From Arthrobacter sp. MSA 4-2 (GTDB lineage Bacteria; Actinomycetota; Actinomycetes; Actinomycetales; Micrococcaceae), in NCBI RefSeq assembly GCF_016405885.1, contig NZ_JAEKGC010000001.1:124001-188000 (forward strand): 64,000 nucleotides of DNA, read 5' to 3'. Shown one piece after another: positions 48,290 to 57,778 of this stretch; position 1 is the first letter of the stretch; each line of letters begins with the position of its first letter. The translations under genes were made by a program, and so were the position numbers. The notes under the pieces are model-generated. The model was not told the origin of the DNA. It ran no database searches and saw only the letters and a program-made list of their open reading frames with translations.

Positions 48290-49869
48290 GACGCCTGCAG
48301 GGGTCGGCCGGCGGGCTGGCGGGCGAGGAAGACGGTGAACTCGGCGCCGCCCAGCAGCGACTCCTCCACGACGACCTGCCCGTGCCGGCGTTCAGCGATA
48401 CGCGTCACCAGGGCCAGGCCGAAGCCGCGGGTGCCCGCGCTCCCGCCGTCCTTCGTCGAGAAGCCGGAGGAGAAGATCCGGCCGAGCACCTCGTCGGGAA
48501 CGCCGGGGCCGTCGTCGGCCACGGTGATGCGGATGATCTCCGGGCCGGATTCAAGGTCGACGCTGATCGTGCCGTCGGCGCCGACGGCCTCCATCGCATT
48601 GTCGATGAGGTTCCCGAGGATGGTGACGGCGTCGGTGGTGCCGTCGGGCTCGAGGGTGGAGGTCTCCGTCACTGCGAGGGCGATGTCCTTCTCGGCGCAG
48701 ATGGTGCTCTTGGCCATCAGCAGGCTCGCGGCGTCGGGATCGGTGATGCCCGGGGCGATGCTGCCCGAGATCAGGGCGCCGCCGTGGCCGGAGCGGGAGA
48801 TGAAGTCGACCGCCTGCTCGGTGCGGCCCAGTTCGAGCAGGCCAGACACCGTATGCATGCGGTTGGCGAACTCATGGGCCTGCGCGCGCAGGGCGGCGGT
48901 GACGTCCCGGGCGCCGTCGAGGTCCGTCAGGAGCTGGTGGAGCTCGGTGCGGTCGCGCAGGATCATTACGTTGCCCACCCGCTTGGAGTCGACGACGGCG
49001 TCGGTGGTCCGAGCCAGCAGGACCCGCTCGCCCACGAGGACTGTCTCGTCGGCGTCGCCGGGGGAGGTGAGGAGCCGGGCCAGGGCTGGATCGAGCACCG
49101 CGGAGGCGTGCCGGCCGGTGGCGGCGTCGTCGAGGTCGAGCAGCCGCTTGGCCTCGTCGTTCATCAGGGCGATCCGGCCGGTTTCGTCAACGGCCACCAT
49201 TCCCTCGCTGATGCCGTGAAGCATGGCATCGCGGGTCTCGAGCAGGGACGCGATTTCCTCGGGTTCGAGCTTGTAGATGCGGCGCCAGACCAGACGGGAA
49301 ATGTAGATGGATCCGGCCGACCCGACCAGCGCCGCGGCGACCAGCCAGATCAGCAGGCGGGGGAGGTCCTCGAAGAGGTCCTCCCGGAGCTCGGACTCAA
49401 GGGTGCCCACCGACGCCGTACCGATGATGGCGCCCTCCGGAGAGTGGATCGGGACCTTCACCCGCCAGGACTCACCGAGGGTTCCGGTCTGCGTGCCGAC
49501 GTAGATCTGGCCGGAGAGCGGAATCGAGGGGTCGGTGGAGACGACCTTGCCGATCAGCTCCGGGTTGGGGTGGGAATACCGCACCCCGCGCTCGTCGGTC
49601 ACCACCACATAGGTCACCCCGGTGGACTGGGCGATCAGGTCGGCGATCGGCTGGATGGTGGCGCTGGGGTCCGGGTCGTCGAACGCCTCGATGATCGAGG
49701 GCAACTGCGCCACCGACTGCGCCACCCCCACCATGCGGTCCTCATACTGGTCGCGGATCTGCTGCATCTGGCTCGCGACGGCGGTGGACCCGGCCACCAG
49801 GACGACGGCCAGCACGATGAACAACTGCAGCAGGAACAGCTGGAATCGCAGCGACATCGTCCGGACCAT
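48286..49869 (-). CDS. CitA/DcuS-type sensor histidine kinase
   Basis: A 527-residue membrane kinase: helix 1 (FQLFLLQLFIVLAVVLVAGSTAV), an extracytoplasmic PAS domain (about 30-165), helix 2 (LLIWLVAAALVGSAGSIYI), cytoplasmic PAS and the kinase. The citrate-sensor residues R-x-x-H (VRYSHPNPELIG) and R-x-K (WRVKVPI) are present as in Klebsiella CitA. The H box is AQAHEFANRMHTVSGLLELG, the N box GNLIDNAMEAV, and the G boxes DDGPGVP and TRGFGLAL. The ATG at 49869 begins the helix-1 leader; ATG 49857 is possible. Partner of the response regulator that overlaps it. Confidence 0.9.
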   Translation of the reverse strand: MVRTMSLRFQLFLLQLFIVLAVVLVAGSTAVASQMQQIRDQYEDRMVGVAQSVAQLPSIIEAFDDPDPSATIQPIADLIAQSTGVTYVVVTDERGVRYSHPNPELIGKVVSTDPSIPLSGQIYVGTQTGTLGESWRVKVPIHSPEGAIIGTASVGTLESELREDLFEDLPRLLIWLVAAALVGSAGSIYISRLVWRRIYKLEPEEIASLLETRDAMLHGISEGMVAVDETGRIALMNDEAKRLLDLDDAATGRHASAVLDPALARLLTSPGDADETVLVGERVLLARTTDAVVDSKRVGNVMILRDRTELHQLLTDLDGARDVTAALRAQAHEFANRMHTVSGLLELGRTEQAVDFISRSGHGGALISGSIAPGITDPDAASLLMAKSTICAEKDIALAVTETSTLEPDGTTDAVTILGNLIDNAMEAVGADGTISVDLESGPEIIRITVADDGPGVPDEVLGRIFSSGFSTKDGGSAGTRGFGLALVTRIAERRHGQVVVEESLLGGAEFTVFLARQPAGRPLQAS

Positions 49870-49940
49870 GCGCCCATTGTGGCACGGAAGGCAGGCGGCA
49901 GCGGCGCGGAATTCCGCGTATCGCAGGGACCACAAAGACC

Positions 49941-49963
49941 AATACGAGCGTTACGACCGTATT
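49941..49963. promoter_or_regulatory. long palindrome between citA-like and tctC genes
   Basis: A 23-bp interrupted palindrome: AATACG, two bases, CGT, one central base, ACG, two bases, CGTATT. Nine bases per arm are complementary. It lies 72 nt from the kinase start and 80 nt from the tctC start. It is the best candidate for the CitB-type regulator's binding site. Confidence 0.6.
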
Positions 49964-50042
49964 CTTCCGCCGCCTCCAATGCGTTCCTACGCTGAAACGA
50001 GCGTGGTGACCCACATCACATCTCAAGGAAGAGACGCCCCCC

Positions 50043-51050
50043 ATGAAAATCAACCCATCCGGCTCGCGCCGAACCACCCTGACAGCACTCGCCCTGGCCT
50101 TCGCGCTTGCCCTTTCCGCCTGCGGCTCGATGACCGAGAGCACCACCGGGGGCGGCGGCGGTGACGCCATTGAGAAGCTGAACATCGTGGTCCCGGCCGA
50201 CCCGGGCGGCGGCTGGGACCAGACCGGCCGCGCCATGCAGAAGGACCTGCAGGACAACGACCTCGTCGAGACCGCCTCCGTGGTCAACGTCGGCGGCGCC
50301 GGTGGCACCAACGGGCTGGCCCAACTCGCCACCGAGACGGACCCGAACACCCTGATGGTCATGGGCTACGTGATGGTCGGGGCGGTGGAGACGAACAACG
50401 CGGCGAACCGGATCGAGGACACGACGCCGATCGCCCGCATGACGGACGAGCCGCTCGTCGTCGTCGTCCCGGCCGACTCGCCCTACCAGACCATGCAGGA
50501 CCTCCTCGATGACATCGAGGCCAAGGGCCAGGGCGTCTCCATCACCGGCGGCTCCGCCGGCGGCGCCGACCACATCCTCGCCGGAATGGTCCTCAAGGAG
50601 GCCGGTATCGCCCCCGACAAGCTGAACTACATCCCGTACTCCGGGGGCGGGGAATCCCTCGCCGCGCTGCTGGGCAACAAGGTCAACGCCGGCATCTCCG
50701 GCGTCGGCGAATACGCCGAGCAGGTCGAGGCCGGCAAGCTGCGCGCCCTCGCCGTCTCCGGCGAAGAGGCCGCCCCGCAGCTTCCCGAGGTCCAGACCCT
50801 CGCCGACCAGGGCATCGACGTGGTGCTCACCAACTGGCGCGGCGTCGTCGCACCGGGGTCAATCGACGAGGCGCAGGCCGACAAGCTCACCGAACTCGTC
50901 ACCGACCTCCACGAGACCGAAGCCTGGAAGACAACCCTCAAGGAGAACAACTGGTCCGATGCGTTCCTGACGGGCGAGGAATTCGACACCTTCCTCACCG
51001 AGGACATCGCCACGGTGAAGACCACCCTGACCGAGATCGGCCTGCTGTAA
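50043..51050 (+). CDS. tctC: tripartite tricarboxylate transporter substrate-binding lipoprotein
   Basis: A 335-residue TctC (Bug-type) protein. The signal peptide ends in a lipobox (LALALSACGSM, Cys about residue 26). The mature part starts LNIVVPADPGGGWDQTGRAMQKDL and carries VVNVGGAGGTNGLAQL and ITGGSAGGADHILAGMVLKEAG, the carboxylate-gripping loops of the family. AAGGAAGAG precedes the ATG. It delivers citrate or another carboxylate to TctAB. The divergent CitA/CitB system points to citrate-like control. Confidence 0.92.
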   Translation: MKINPSGSRRTTLTALALAFALALSACGSMTESTTGGGGGDAIEKLNIVVPADPGGGWDQTGRAMQKDLQDNDLVETASVVNVGGAGGTNGLAQLATETDPNTLMVMGYVMVGAVETNNAANRIEDTTPIARMTDEPLVVVVPADSPYQTMQDLLDDIEAKGQGVSITGGSAGGADHILAGMVLKEAGIAPDKLNYIPYSGGGESLAALLGNKVNAGISGVGEYAEQVEAGKLRALAVSGEEAAPQLPEVQTLADQGIDVVLTNWRGVVAPGSIDEAQADKLTELVTDLHETEAWKTTLKENNWSDAFLTGEEFDTFLTEDIATVKTTLTEIGLL

Positions 51051-51052
51051 CC

Positions 51053-51595
51053 ATGAGCACCTCGATTTCCAGCCCCGCCGGGAGCGGCACCACCGCCGCT
51101 CCCGGCCGGCCGATCGGAGAGCTCATCTTCGCGCTCATGGTGATCAGCATCGGCGTGGTGGGTTTCGTTGCCGGGGCGTCCATCCAGACCCCGCCCTCCG
51201 CCAGCGACATCGGCCCCAAGGCCTTCCCCTACCTGGTTTCGGGCATGCTCGTCCTCGTCGGGACGGGCCTTGTCATCCAGCTGCTGCGCGGCGGAACCGG
51301 GGTGCCGGAGGAGGGGGAGGACGTCGACCCGAACATCGCCACCGACTGGGCAACCGTCGGGAAGCTCGCCGGCTTCGTGCTGCTCCACTCCTTCCTGATC
51401 GTGCCCCTGGGCTGGCCCATTGCGGCCGCGGTGCTGTTCTTCGGTGCCGCGTGGTCCCTCGGTGCCCGGCCCTGGTTCCGCAACCTGATCACCGCCATCG
51501 TCCTGGCGCTCGTCCTGCAGTTCGTCTTCGCCGGGCTGCTCGGTGTCTCCCTGCCCGCGGGCTTCCTCGAAGGGTTCGGTGTCTTCGGTGGATAA
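51053..51595 (+). CDS. tctB: tripartite tricarboxylate transporter small subunit
   Basis: A 180-residue membrane protein with four predicted helices, the usual TctB layout: ELIFALMVISIGVVGFVAGASI, AFPYLVSGMLVLVGTGLVI, TVGKLAGFVLLHSFLIVPLGW and LITAIVLALVLQFVFAGLLGVSLP. The sequence GPKAFPYL after helix 1 is the common TctB signature. It starts 2 nt after tctC and its stop overlaps the tctA start region. Confidence 0.88.
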   Translation: MSTSISSPAGSGTTAAPGRPIGELIFALMVISIGVVGFVAGASIQTPPSASDIGPKAFPYLVSGMLVLVGTGLVIQLLRGGTGVPEEGEDVDPNIATDWATVGKLAGFVLLHSFLIVPLGWPIAAAVLFFGAAWSLGARPWFRNLITAIVLALVLQFVFAGLLGVSLPAGFLEGFGVFGG

Positions 51596-53345
51596 CTTCA
51601 TGAGCCTGCTCGAAGGCTTCGCCGTCGCGGCGCAGCCGATGTACCTGCTGTTCGCACTGGGCGGGGTGCTCGTGGGCACCGCCGTCGGGGTGCTTCCCGG
51701 CATCGGGCCCGCCATGACCGTGGCGCTGCTGATGCCGCTGACCTACAGCCTCGAGCCGACGGCGGCCATCATCGTCTTCGCAGGCATCTACTACGGCGGA
51801 ATGTACGGCGGCTCGACCACCTCCATCCTCCTCAACACCCCCGGGGAGTCGTCCTCGATCGTCACGGCCCTCGAGGGCAACAAGATGGCCAAGGCCGGCC
51901 GCGGCGCCGCTGCACTGGCCACCGCGGCGGTCGGCTCGTTCATCGCCGGCACCATCGCCACCGTCCTGCTGAGCTTCGTCGCCCCCTATGTGGCGGCATT
52001 CGCCGTGCAGATCGGCCCGGTCGAGTACGTCGCCCTCATGGTCGTCGCCTTCCTGACCGTCGGGGCCCTGCTGGGGTCCTCGGTGCTGCGCGGCCTCGCG
52101 TCCCTGGCCCTTGGCCTGTTCATCGCCACCATGGGCTTCGATTCGCTCACAGCCCAGCAGCGGTACACCTTCGGCAGCCCATTCCTTGCGGACGGGATCG
52201 ACGTCGTCCTCGTCGCCGTCGCGCTGTTCGCCGTCGGCGAGGCACTCTACGTCGCCTCCCGGCTGCGCCACGGGCCCATCAAGGTCATCCCGGTGACCGG
52301 CGGCTGGACCAAGTGGATGCGCAAGGAGGACTGGAGGCGCTCGTGGCGGCCCTGGCTCCGCGGCACCTTCATCGGCTTCCCCGTCGGCACCATCCCGGCC
52401 GGCGGCGCCGACGTCGCCACCTTCCTCTCCTACGCCTCCGAGCGCAAGCTCGCCAAGGGCGCCCGGAAGAAGCAGTTCGGCAAGGGCGCCATCGAGGGCG
52501 TCGCCGGACCGGAGGCGGCGAACAACGCAGCCGCCGCCGGCGTGCTGGTGCCGCTGCTCACCCTCGGCATCCCCACCACCGCCACCGCCGCGATGCTCCT
52601 GGTGGCGTTCCAGCGTTACCAGATCCCGGTCGGGCCGCAGCTCTTCGAGAACGACAGCGCGCTGGTGTGGGCCCTGATCGCCAGCCTCTATGTCGGCAAC
52701 CTGATGCTGCTGGTGCTGAACCTTCCCCTGGTGGGCATCTGGGTCAAGATCCTCCAGATCCCGCGGCCCTACCTCTACGCCGGCATCCTGGTGTTCGCCG
52801 CCCTGGGTGCGTTCTCGGTGAACTTCACACCCATCGACGTGATCATCCTCCTGATCCTTGGCATCCTCGGGTTCTTCATGCGGCGCTTCGGCTACCCGGT
52901 TGCACCCATGGTGGTCGGCCTGATCCTCGGCCCGATCTTCGAGAACCAGCTGCGGCGCTCCCTGGCGATCTCCCAGGGCGATCCGGTGGCGCTGGTCTCC
53001 TCGCCGATCGCCGCAGTCATCTACGTGGTGCTGATCATCATCTTCGTCCTGTCCTTCTGGATGAGGAAGCGCCAGAGCGCGCTGGAGGCGGAGACCGCCG
53101 CCGACCTCGAGGACGACGTCGACGACGGCACGGGTACTCCCCGCGCGTCGGCTGCCCAGGGCGGTCCGGACGCCGACGGGACCTCCGGTACTGCCTCCGC
53201 GGCGCCCGGTGATCCTGTTGAACCCGCTGATCCGGGTGCGGCGGCCGGCGTCTCCGGCGCCGAGAGCACTCCCGGGCCGGACATCGTGTCCGGTGGGGCC
53301 CACTCCGGAGCCTCAAGCACCAAGAACCGAAAGGAAAGCCCATGA
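51588..53345 (+). CDS. tctA: tripartite tricarboxylate transporter large permease
   Basis: A 585-residue permease with about 11-12 helices. TctA signatures: [72 protein letters not shown] and [41 protein letters not shown] blocks. The GTG at 51588 ([17 protein letters not shown]) matches family N-termini; ATG 51600 is possible. The last 85 residues form a hydrophilic Asp/Gly/Ala/Pro-rich tail that ordinary TctA proteins lack. Its stop overlaps the stress-protein ATG. Confidence 0.92.
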   Translation: MDNFMSLLEGFAVAAQPMYLLFALGGVLVGTAVGVLPGIGPAMTVALLMPLTYSLEPTAAIIVFAGIYYGGMYGGSTTSILLNTPGESSSIVTALEGNKMAKAGRGAAALATAAVGSFIAGTIATVLLSFVAPYVAAFAVQIGPVEYVALMVVAFLTVGALLGSSVLRGLASLALGLFIATMGFDSLTAQQRYTFGSPFLADGIDVVLVAVALFAVGEALYVASRLRHGPIKVIPVTGGWTKWMRKEDWRRSWRPWLRGTFIGFPVGTIPAGGADVATFLSYASERKLAKGARKKQFGKGAIEGVAGPEAANNAAAAGVLVPLLTLGIPTTATAAMLLVAFQRYQIPVGPQLFENDSALVWALIASLYVGNLMLLVLNLPLVGIWVKILQIPRPYLYAGILVFAALGAFSVNFTPIDVIILLILGILGFFMRRFGYPVAPMVVGLILGPIFENQLRRSLAISQGDPVALVSSPIAAVIYVVLIIIFVLSFWMRKRQSALEAETAADLEDDVDDGTGTPRASAAQGGPDADGTSGTASAAPGDPVEPADPGAAAGVSGAESTPGPDIVSGGAHSGASSTKNRKESP

Positions 53346-53737
53346 GCACCATCGTTGTCGGCTACGTGCCCAATGCCCTCGGAGACGCGGCGGTGGACGA
53401 GGCGATCCGCGAGGCGCGGCGACGGGAGGCCGGGCTGGTGGTGGTGAACACCACACGCGCCGACCGGCTCGTTGACCCCGGCTACGCCGATGACACGGAC
53501 GTATCCCGGCTTGAGGGAAAACTGGCGGCCTCGAACGTGGACTACGAGATCCGGCACGGCACCTCCGACGCCACGGCGGCCGAGGAGGTCCTCGAGGCCG
53601 CCGAAAGCCTGAACGCCGAACTCCTGGTGATTGGGCTGCGGCACCGCACGCCGGTTGGCAAGCTCATCATGGGCTCCACCGCGCAGACGATCCTGCTTTC
53701 GGCCCGGTGCAACGTGCTGGCGGTGAAGCTGCCCTAG
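53342..53737 (+). CDS. universal stress protein (UspA family), coupled to tctA
   Basis: A 131-residue single-domain Usp. The ATP-binding motif G-x2-G-x9-GS is visible in GLRHRTPVGKLIMGSTAQTIL. The ATG overlaps the tctA stop (ATGA), so it is translated with the transporter, as seen for stress proteins linked to several secondary transporters, where a role in adjusting transport to energy state has been suggested. Its stop overlaps the convergent histidine kinase stop by 4 bp (CTAG). Confidence 0.9.
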   Translation: MSTIVVGYVPNALGDAAVDEAIREARRREAGLVVVNTTRADRLVDPGYADDTDVSRLEGKLAASNVDYEIRHGTSDATAAEEVLEAAESLNAELLVIGLRHRTPVGKLIMGSTAQTILLSARCNVLAVKLP

Positions 53738-55011
53738 GCCCTGCCCCTTGGCGCCGTTCCGGCAGGGCGGGAGGCGCCGAGGGGACCGGCCGGGCCCAGA
53801 TCGACCCGCACCGTTGTGCCGCCACCCGGAGTGTCGGTGATCGAAATGCTCCCGCCATGGGCCGAGGCGATACGGGCGCAGGTCGCAAGGCCGATCCCGG
53901 TGCCCGGCGGATCGCCCTCTCGGGACAGCCGCACCAGCGGCTCGACGACCCGGGTGCGGTCCTCGGCGGCAATGCCCTTGCCGTTGTCGACGACCGTGAG
54001 GACCTGGGTGTCACCGGTCTCGGCGAGCACCGCAATGCGAGGGGCGGTACCGGGGCGGGAGTACTTGATCGCGTTGGCGATGAGGTTCTGCAGCAGGGCG
54101 CGGAGCAGCGTCGGGTCGGCGACCAGTTCGGCGTCGGCGGCGGTGATGCCGGCCCCGGAGCCCTGCACCAGCGGCAGGATGTCCTGCCGGACGGCGGAGA
54201 CGGCGGCGGCCAGCGGAACCCGCTCCCGCGTGATGCTGCCACCGATGCGGGAGAAGTCGAGCACCTCCTGGACCGTCTCGAGCATCCGGCCGGCGCTTCC
54301 CCGGATGATCCGGAGGTAGCCTGCAGCGGGCCCCGACACCGAATCGTCCTGCTCGCCGAGTTCCGCGTAGCCAAGGATGGCCGTGAGTGGGTTCTTGAGG
54401 TCGTGGCTGACCCGGGCCGCGAACCCGGCGAGGTCCTCGTTGCTGCGCCGGACGGTGGCCAGAGCATCGGCGAGCTGCCGGGTCCTCAGCTGCAGTTCGA
54501 GCACCTCGATGACCTGCGCTGCGAGAATTTCGAGGCCCTCCCGGCGCTCCGGATCAAGGTCCCGGCGAGCGGTGGTGAAGACGCAGAGTGAGCCGAGGGC
54601 CGCGCCTGCCGGGGAAACCAGTGGTACCGAGGCGTAGGAGCGGATGCTGGACTTCACCCCGTTGACGAAGGGATTGTTGACGAAGCGGTGGTCCCGGGCG
54701 GCGTCGGGCACCACTGTGATCTCACCTGACTGGAACACCTTGGAGCACATCGAGTCCTCCCGGGAGCACACCTCCGGCTCGACGCCGTGCGCGGCGATCG
54801 TGTGCTGCTCGTCGGCGGTGATGATGTTGATGGCGCCCGAGGCCATTCCGGTGATCTGCACCGCGAGCCGGACCAGGTTCATCAGTTCCGGTGGAGGAGA
54901 GACCTTGTCGGAGGTCGTTCCCCGTGCGTTGGAGGGGAGCCCGTAATCGCGCAGCACGGCCTGGCGGGAAAGCTCCTCCAGGTGGGGATGATCGACAAGC
55001 GCATCCTGCAT
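53734..55011 (-). CDS. GAF-domain sensor histidine kinase, soluble
   Basis: A 425-residue kinase without membrane segments. The GAF domain spans about residues 42-180 (VCSREDSMCSKVFQSGEITVVPDAARDHRF is its conserved middle). H203 lies in the H box VSHDLKNPLTAILGY. The kinase core has LLQNLIANAIKYS, VVDNGKGI and GTGIGLATCARIASAHGG. It could sense a small ligand or redox state in the cytoplasm. It is encoded 115 bp downstream of the SigK-like gene on the same strand, with no response regulator nearby. Confidence 0.88.
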   Translation of the reverse strand: MQDALVDHPHLEELSRQAVLRDYGLPSNARGTTSDKVSPPPELMNLVRLAVQITGMASGAINIITADEQHTIAAHGVEPEVCSREDSMCSKVFQSGEITVVPDAARDHRFVNNPFVNGVKSSIRSYASVPLVSPAGAALGSLCVFTTARRDLDPERREGLEILAAQVIEVLELQLRTRQLADALATVRRSNEDLAGFAARVSHDLKNPLTAILGYAELGEQDDSVSGPAAGYLRIIRGSAGRMLETVQEVLDFSRIGGSITRERVPLAAAVSAVRQDILPLVQGSGAGITAADAELVADPTLLRALLQNLIANAIKYSRPGTAPRIAVLAETGDTQVLTVVDNGKGIAAEDRTRVVEPLVRLSREGDPPGTGIGLATCARIASAHGGSISITDTPGGGTTVRVDLGPAGPLGASRPAGTAPRGRA

Positions 55012-55126
55012 TGCTCCCCCTGGGGTGAATCGAGACCGGGTCAGGAATACCCCAAGTTACCGCATCGGGCCGATCCCGGCGCTGTCGGCGCGGAGAGGTG
55101 CCGGGTGCGTTCGATAGTCGCAGGGC

Positions 55127-55711
55127 CTACCGGGAGTAGGCGTCGTACCCCTCGACCTCGAGTGTGCGGCGGAGTTTCGTCAGACCGCTCTGGATGCGGG
55201 ACTTCGCCGTCGGGACCTTGAGGTTGAGGGCCTCGGCAACCTCGACATAGGTCAGGCCGCCGTAGTAGGCGAGCCGGATGGCCTCGGCCTGGTGGTCGGT
55301 CAGGGAGGAGAGGCACCTGCGGACCGTCTCGGCCATCAGGGAGCGGTGGACCGTCTCGTCGATTGAATCGTGCTTGAGTGCACCCATTTCCTGGGCGTGG
55401 CGCGCACCGCGTTCGGAGGAACTCTGCTCACTGCGGACCCGGTCCACCGCCCGCCGGTGGGCGAGGGTAAGGATCCAGGTCTGGGGCGAGCCCAGGGAGG
55501 GATCGTACTTTCCGGCCGACGTCCAGACGAGCAGGTAGACCTCCTGAACGATCTCGGCCGCCATCGCCGGGTTCTTGATCACATTGAGCGCCACCCGGTA
55601 CACCCGGCGGACCGTCTGCTCATAGAGCGACTCAAACGCCGGCTCGCTGCCGCCGGCCACCTCCTCGAGGAGCCGCAGCAGGGTGGCGGTCGTTGAGCCG
55701 TTGTCGGTCAT
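55127..55711 (-). CDS. ECF sigma factor, SigK-like
   Basis: A 194-residue sigma-70 family factor. Region 2: FESLYEQTVRRVYRVALNVIKNPAMAAEIVQEVYLLVWTSAGKYDPSLGSPQTWILTLAHRRAVDRVR. Region 4: CLSSLTDHQAEAIRLAYYGGLTYVEVAEALNLKVPTAKSRIQSGLTKLRRTL. This is the pattern of actinobacterial SigK. The ATG at 55711 begins the normal N-terminus. SigK genes are usually followed by a membrane anti-sigma gene; here a GAF histidine kinase follows instead. Confidence 0.88.
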   Translation of the reverse strand: MTDNGSTTATLLRLLEEVAGGSEPAFESLYEQTVRRVYRVALNVIKNPAMAAEIVQEVYLLVWTSAGKYDPSLGSPQTWILTLAHRRAVDRVRSEQSSSERGARHAQEMGALKHDSIDETVHRSLMAETVRRCLSSLTDHQAEAIRLAYYGGLTYVEVAEALNLKVPTAKSRIQSGLTKLRRTLEVEGYDAYSR

Positions 55712-56067
55712 GGCTGCCGGGTCCCTGCGTCCGCGCATGCGCTCGCAAACGGATGTGCACCCGTCGCTCGCGTGTTGCCCGGCATGGAAACCTGCTCTGT
55801 TCGTGGACCTGACCTTCACAGACTGGTGGAGGTCCCGCGTGCGGCCTGCCCACAGGCAACCCGCTCATCCACTCCCCAGCGAAGGATTCGAGTATGCCAT
55901 TTATCTAGACAATCTAGCAATACACCTGCTTACTTTTCCGCTCGGTTCGTTCCAGGTGCGGGAACAAGCGGGTCCAGCGGCTCGTCTGCACGGGGGATAC
56001 CCGTCCCCGCGCCTTGCTGTACGCTGTGCTGAAAACCGCGGATGCGGCGAGGCCAATGGGGGAGAAC
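55712..56067. other. 356-bp divergent intergenic region with a CTAG inverted repeat
   Basis: Between the sigma factor and lipoprotein genes. It contains CTAGA-CAA-TCTAG (55905-55917), a perfect 5-bp inverted repeat in a locally AT-rich patch, which could be a regulator site. No gene is recognised; the open frames look like chance high-GC frames. Confidence 0.4.
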
Positions 56068-56865
56068 ATGGGAAAAATCGGCGCGCGCGTGAGCGCCCTC
56101 TTGACTGCCGGAGTACTGCTCTCGGGCTGTGGCGTGCTCGGCCCCGGCCCGGAGGCGGAGGGTTCCCCGGCGCGGCCCGTCGCCTCGCCGGAACCCACCC
56201 CACCCGTCTCTGCGGCCGCAGAGCCGACGGTCCGTGCGTCGACGGCTCCGGCCGAGCCACCCGCCGCACCGGAAGTGCTGCCGCCGGCGGAACTCGAGGC
56301 ACGCGTGGCCGGGCTCCTGGACGCCCAGGGCCAACCTTTCACCCTGATGCCCCGGGACCAGCTTGCATCGGGGACGGATGCCGCCAAGTTCATCTTCGAC
56401 AATGCCGTGATCGACCCTGCGGAGTGCGGGGAAACGGCGAAGAAGAACCTGGGGCAGATCCCCAGCGACATACCGTCAGCGTCCGGAGTCAGCGCCCCGG
56501 ATTCCTCCGGCTCGGTGACCGTTGTCGCTATAGCATCGGTCGACGATCCCGCAATTCTCGCTCACGGGCTGAGCCTTAACACCAGCCAGTGCGCCCAGTT
56601 CACCATCAAGGTCGAGGGCCAGGGGGTTGGGGTCACGATGGAGGAACTGCCCATCGATCCGGTGGGCGGCGAGACCGTGTCCTACCTGCTCACACAGGAC
56701 CTGCCGACGGGCCACACAATGTACATCATGGCGGTCACGGCAATCGACGGCACTTCTACCGCGTCGGCCCAGAAGGTCGGATTCACTGAGCCCGACCTGG
56801 TCACCCAGGATGAGCTGGGTCGGCTCGCCGGAGAACTGCTCACCGGCAAACCCGTCTCCGGCTAG
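56068..56865 (+). CDS. hypothetical secreted lipoprotein
   Basis: A 265-residue lipoprotein. The signal MGKIGARVSALLTAGVLLSGC has a lipobox LLSGC (Cys 21). A Pro/Ala-rich linker of about 70 residues follows, then a globular domain from LEARVAGLLDAQGQPFTLMPRD. That domain has two Cys (IDPAECGETAKKN and NTSQCAQFTIKVEG) about 58 residues apart that could form a disulfide. The layout is reminiscent of PknH-type sensor domains or mycobacterial Lpp proteins, but I cannot assign a family. ATG 56068 was chosen for the signal peptide; ATG 56056 is also possible. Confidence 0.7.
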   Translation: MGKIGARVSALLTAGVLLSGCGVLGPGPEAEGSPARPVASPEPTPPVSAAAEPTVRASTAPAEPPAAPEVLPPAELEARVAGLLDAQGQPFTLMPRDQLASGTDAAKFIFDNAVIDPAECGETAKKNLGQIPSDIPSASGVSAPDSSGSVTVVAIASVDDPAILAHGLSLNTSQCAQFTIKVEGQGVGVTMEELPIDPVGGETVSYLLTQDLPTGHTMYIMAVTAIDGTSTASAQKVGFTEPDLVTQDELGRLAGELLTGKPVSG

Positions 56866-56934
56866 CTCAGCCCACGTCGGCGTACCGCTTCGCGCGCCCG
56901 AGCGCATCCCGCATCCCGTCCACTCCCGCCGCAC

Positions 56935-57657
56935 TCAGTCCGGCGGCCGGCGCCCGGCCGCGAGCTGGTCGGTGAGTTCGGCGAGCTGGGCGCGCACCGC
57001 GGCGAGTTCCTGCCGCACGGCGTCGGCGGAGTCGTCGGCTGATCCGGTCGAGACGCTCTCCACCAGCCAGGAGGCCACGGTGGCGGTGACGACGCCCAGG
57101 ACCGCGATGCCGAGCACCATGAGGCCGGAGGCCACCAGCCGGCCGGGCACCGTGACGGGGAAGTGATCCCCATAGCCCACGGAGGTCACGGTCGTCAGGG
57201 ACCACCAGAGGGCATCGCCGATGGTGAGGATATTGCCCTCCTGGGTCTCCTGCTCCACATCGAGCACCGCTAGGGCGCCGGCATAGGAAAGGATCGCGGA
57301 GGAGGCGAGGACATAGAGCGCCAGCCGGCCCCGGAGCGCGTCCCCGCCGGCCCGGTTCAGCACCCGCAGCAGGGTCAGCAACCGCAGCAGGCGCAGCGGC
57401 CGCAGCATGGGCAGGACCAGGATGAGAAGTTCGTGGAGGTTCCGGAGCAGCCAGCGCCACCGCCGCTCCGCCAGCGCGAGGTTCATCAGGAAGTCCAGGA
57501 GGAAGACCGCCCAGATGGCCCAGTTCACGGCGGCCAGCAGGGAGGACTCGGCCTGACTCAGCGGAACGATCACCTGGACCGAATAGATCAGGAGGAAGAG
57601 GACCGCGGCCCCGGCCAGGGGCCACTCGGTGCGCGCCCGCCACATCTCAGAAGTCAT
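56935..57657 (-). CDS. voltage-gated-type potassium channel
   Basis: A 240-residue ion channel. The selectivity filter TVTSVGYGD is at residues 156-164, between a pore helix and the last transmembrane helix (LVASGLMVLGIAVLGVVTATVASWLV). Earlier helices end in an S4-like segment with periodic arginines (LRPLRLLRLLTLLRVLNR, about 85-102), as in KvAP-like channels. The C-terminus (about 208-232) is a predicted coiled coil that may hold the tetramer. It is encoded alone, convergent with the lipoprotein gene. Confidence 0.88.
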   Translation of the reverse strand: MTSEMWRARTEWPLAGAAVLFLLIYSVQVIVPLSQAESSLLAAVNWAIWAVFLLDFLMNLALAERRWRWLLRNLHELLILVLPMLRPLRLLRLLTLLRVLNRAGGDALRGRLALYVLASSAILSYAGALAVLDVEQETQEGNILTIGDALWWSLTTVTSVGYGDHFPVTVPGRLVASGLMVLGIAVLGVVTATVASWLVESVSTGSADDSADAVRQELAAVRAQLAELTDQLAAGRRPPD

Positions 57658-57778
57658 AGCTGAATACTAGGGCGGCCCCTCCACTACCCGTACCTGTGGC
57701 GATCCGGGCACCGCTTTGTAGAATGCTCAGACGTCCATCTCCCCGCCGCGCACCCCGTGGTCCGACGAAGGGTCAACC

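Noticed and set aside
48382..49995. 537-codon open frame on the plus strand
   Set aside because: Antisense to the CitA-type kinase, which has intact kinase boxes.
51489..53303. 604-codon open frame on the minus strand
   Set aside because: Antisense to tctA; repetitive Gly/Asp/His composition and no recognisable motif.
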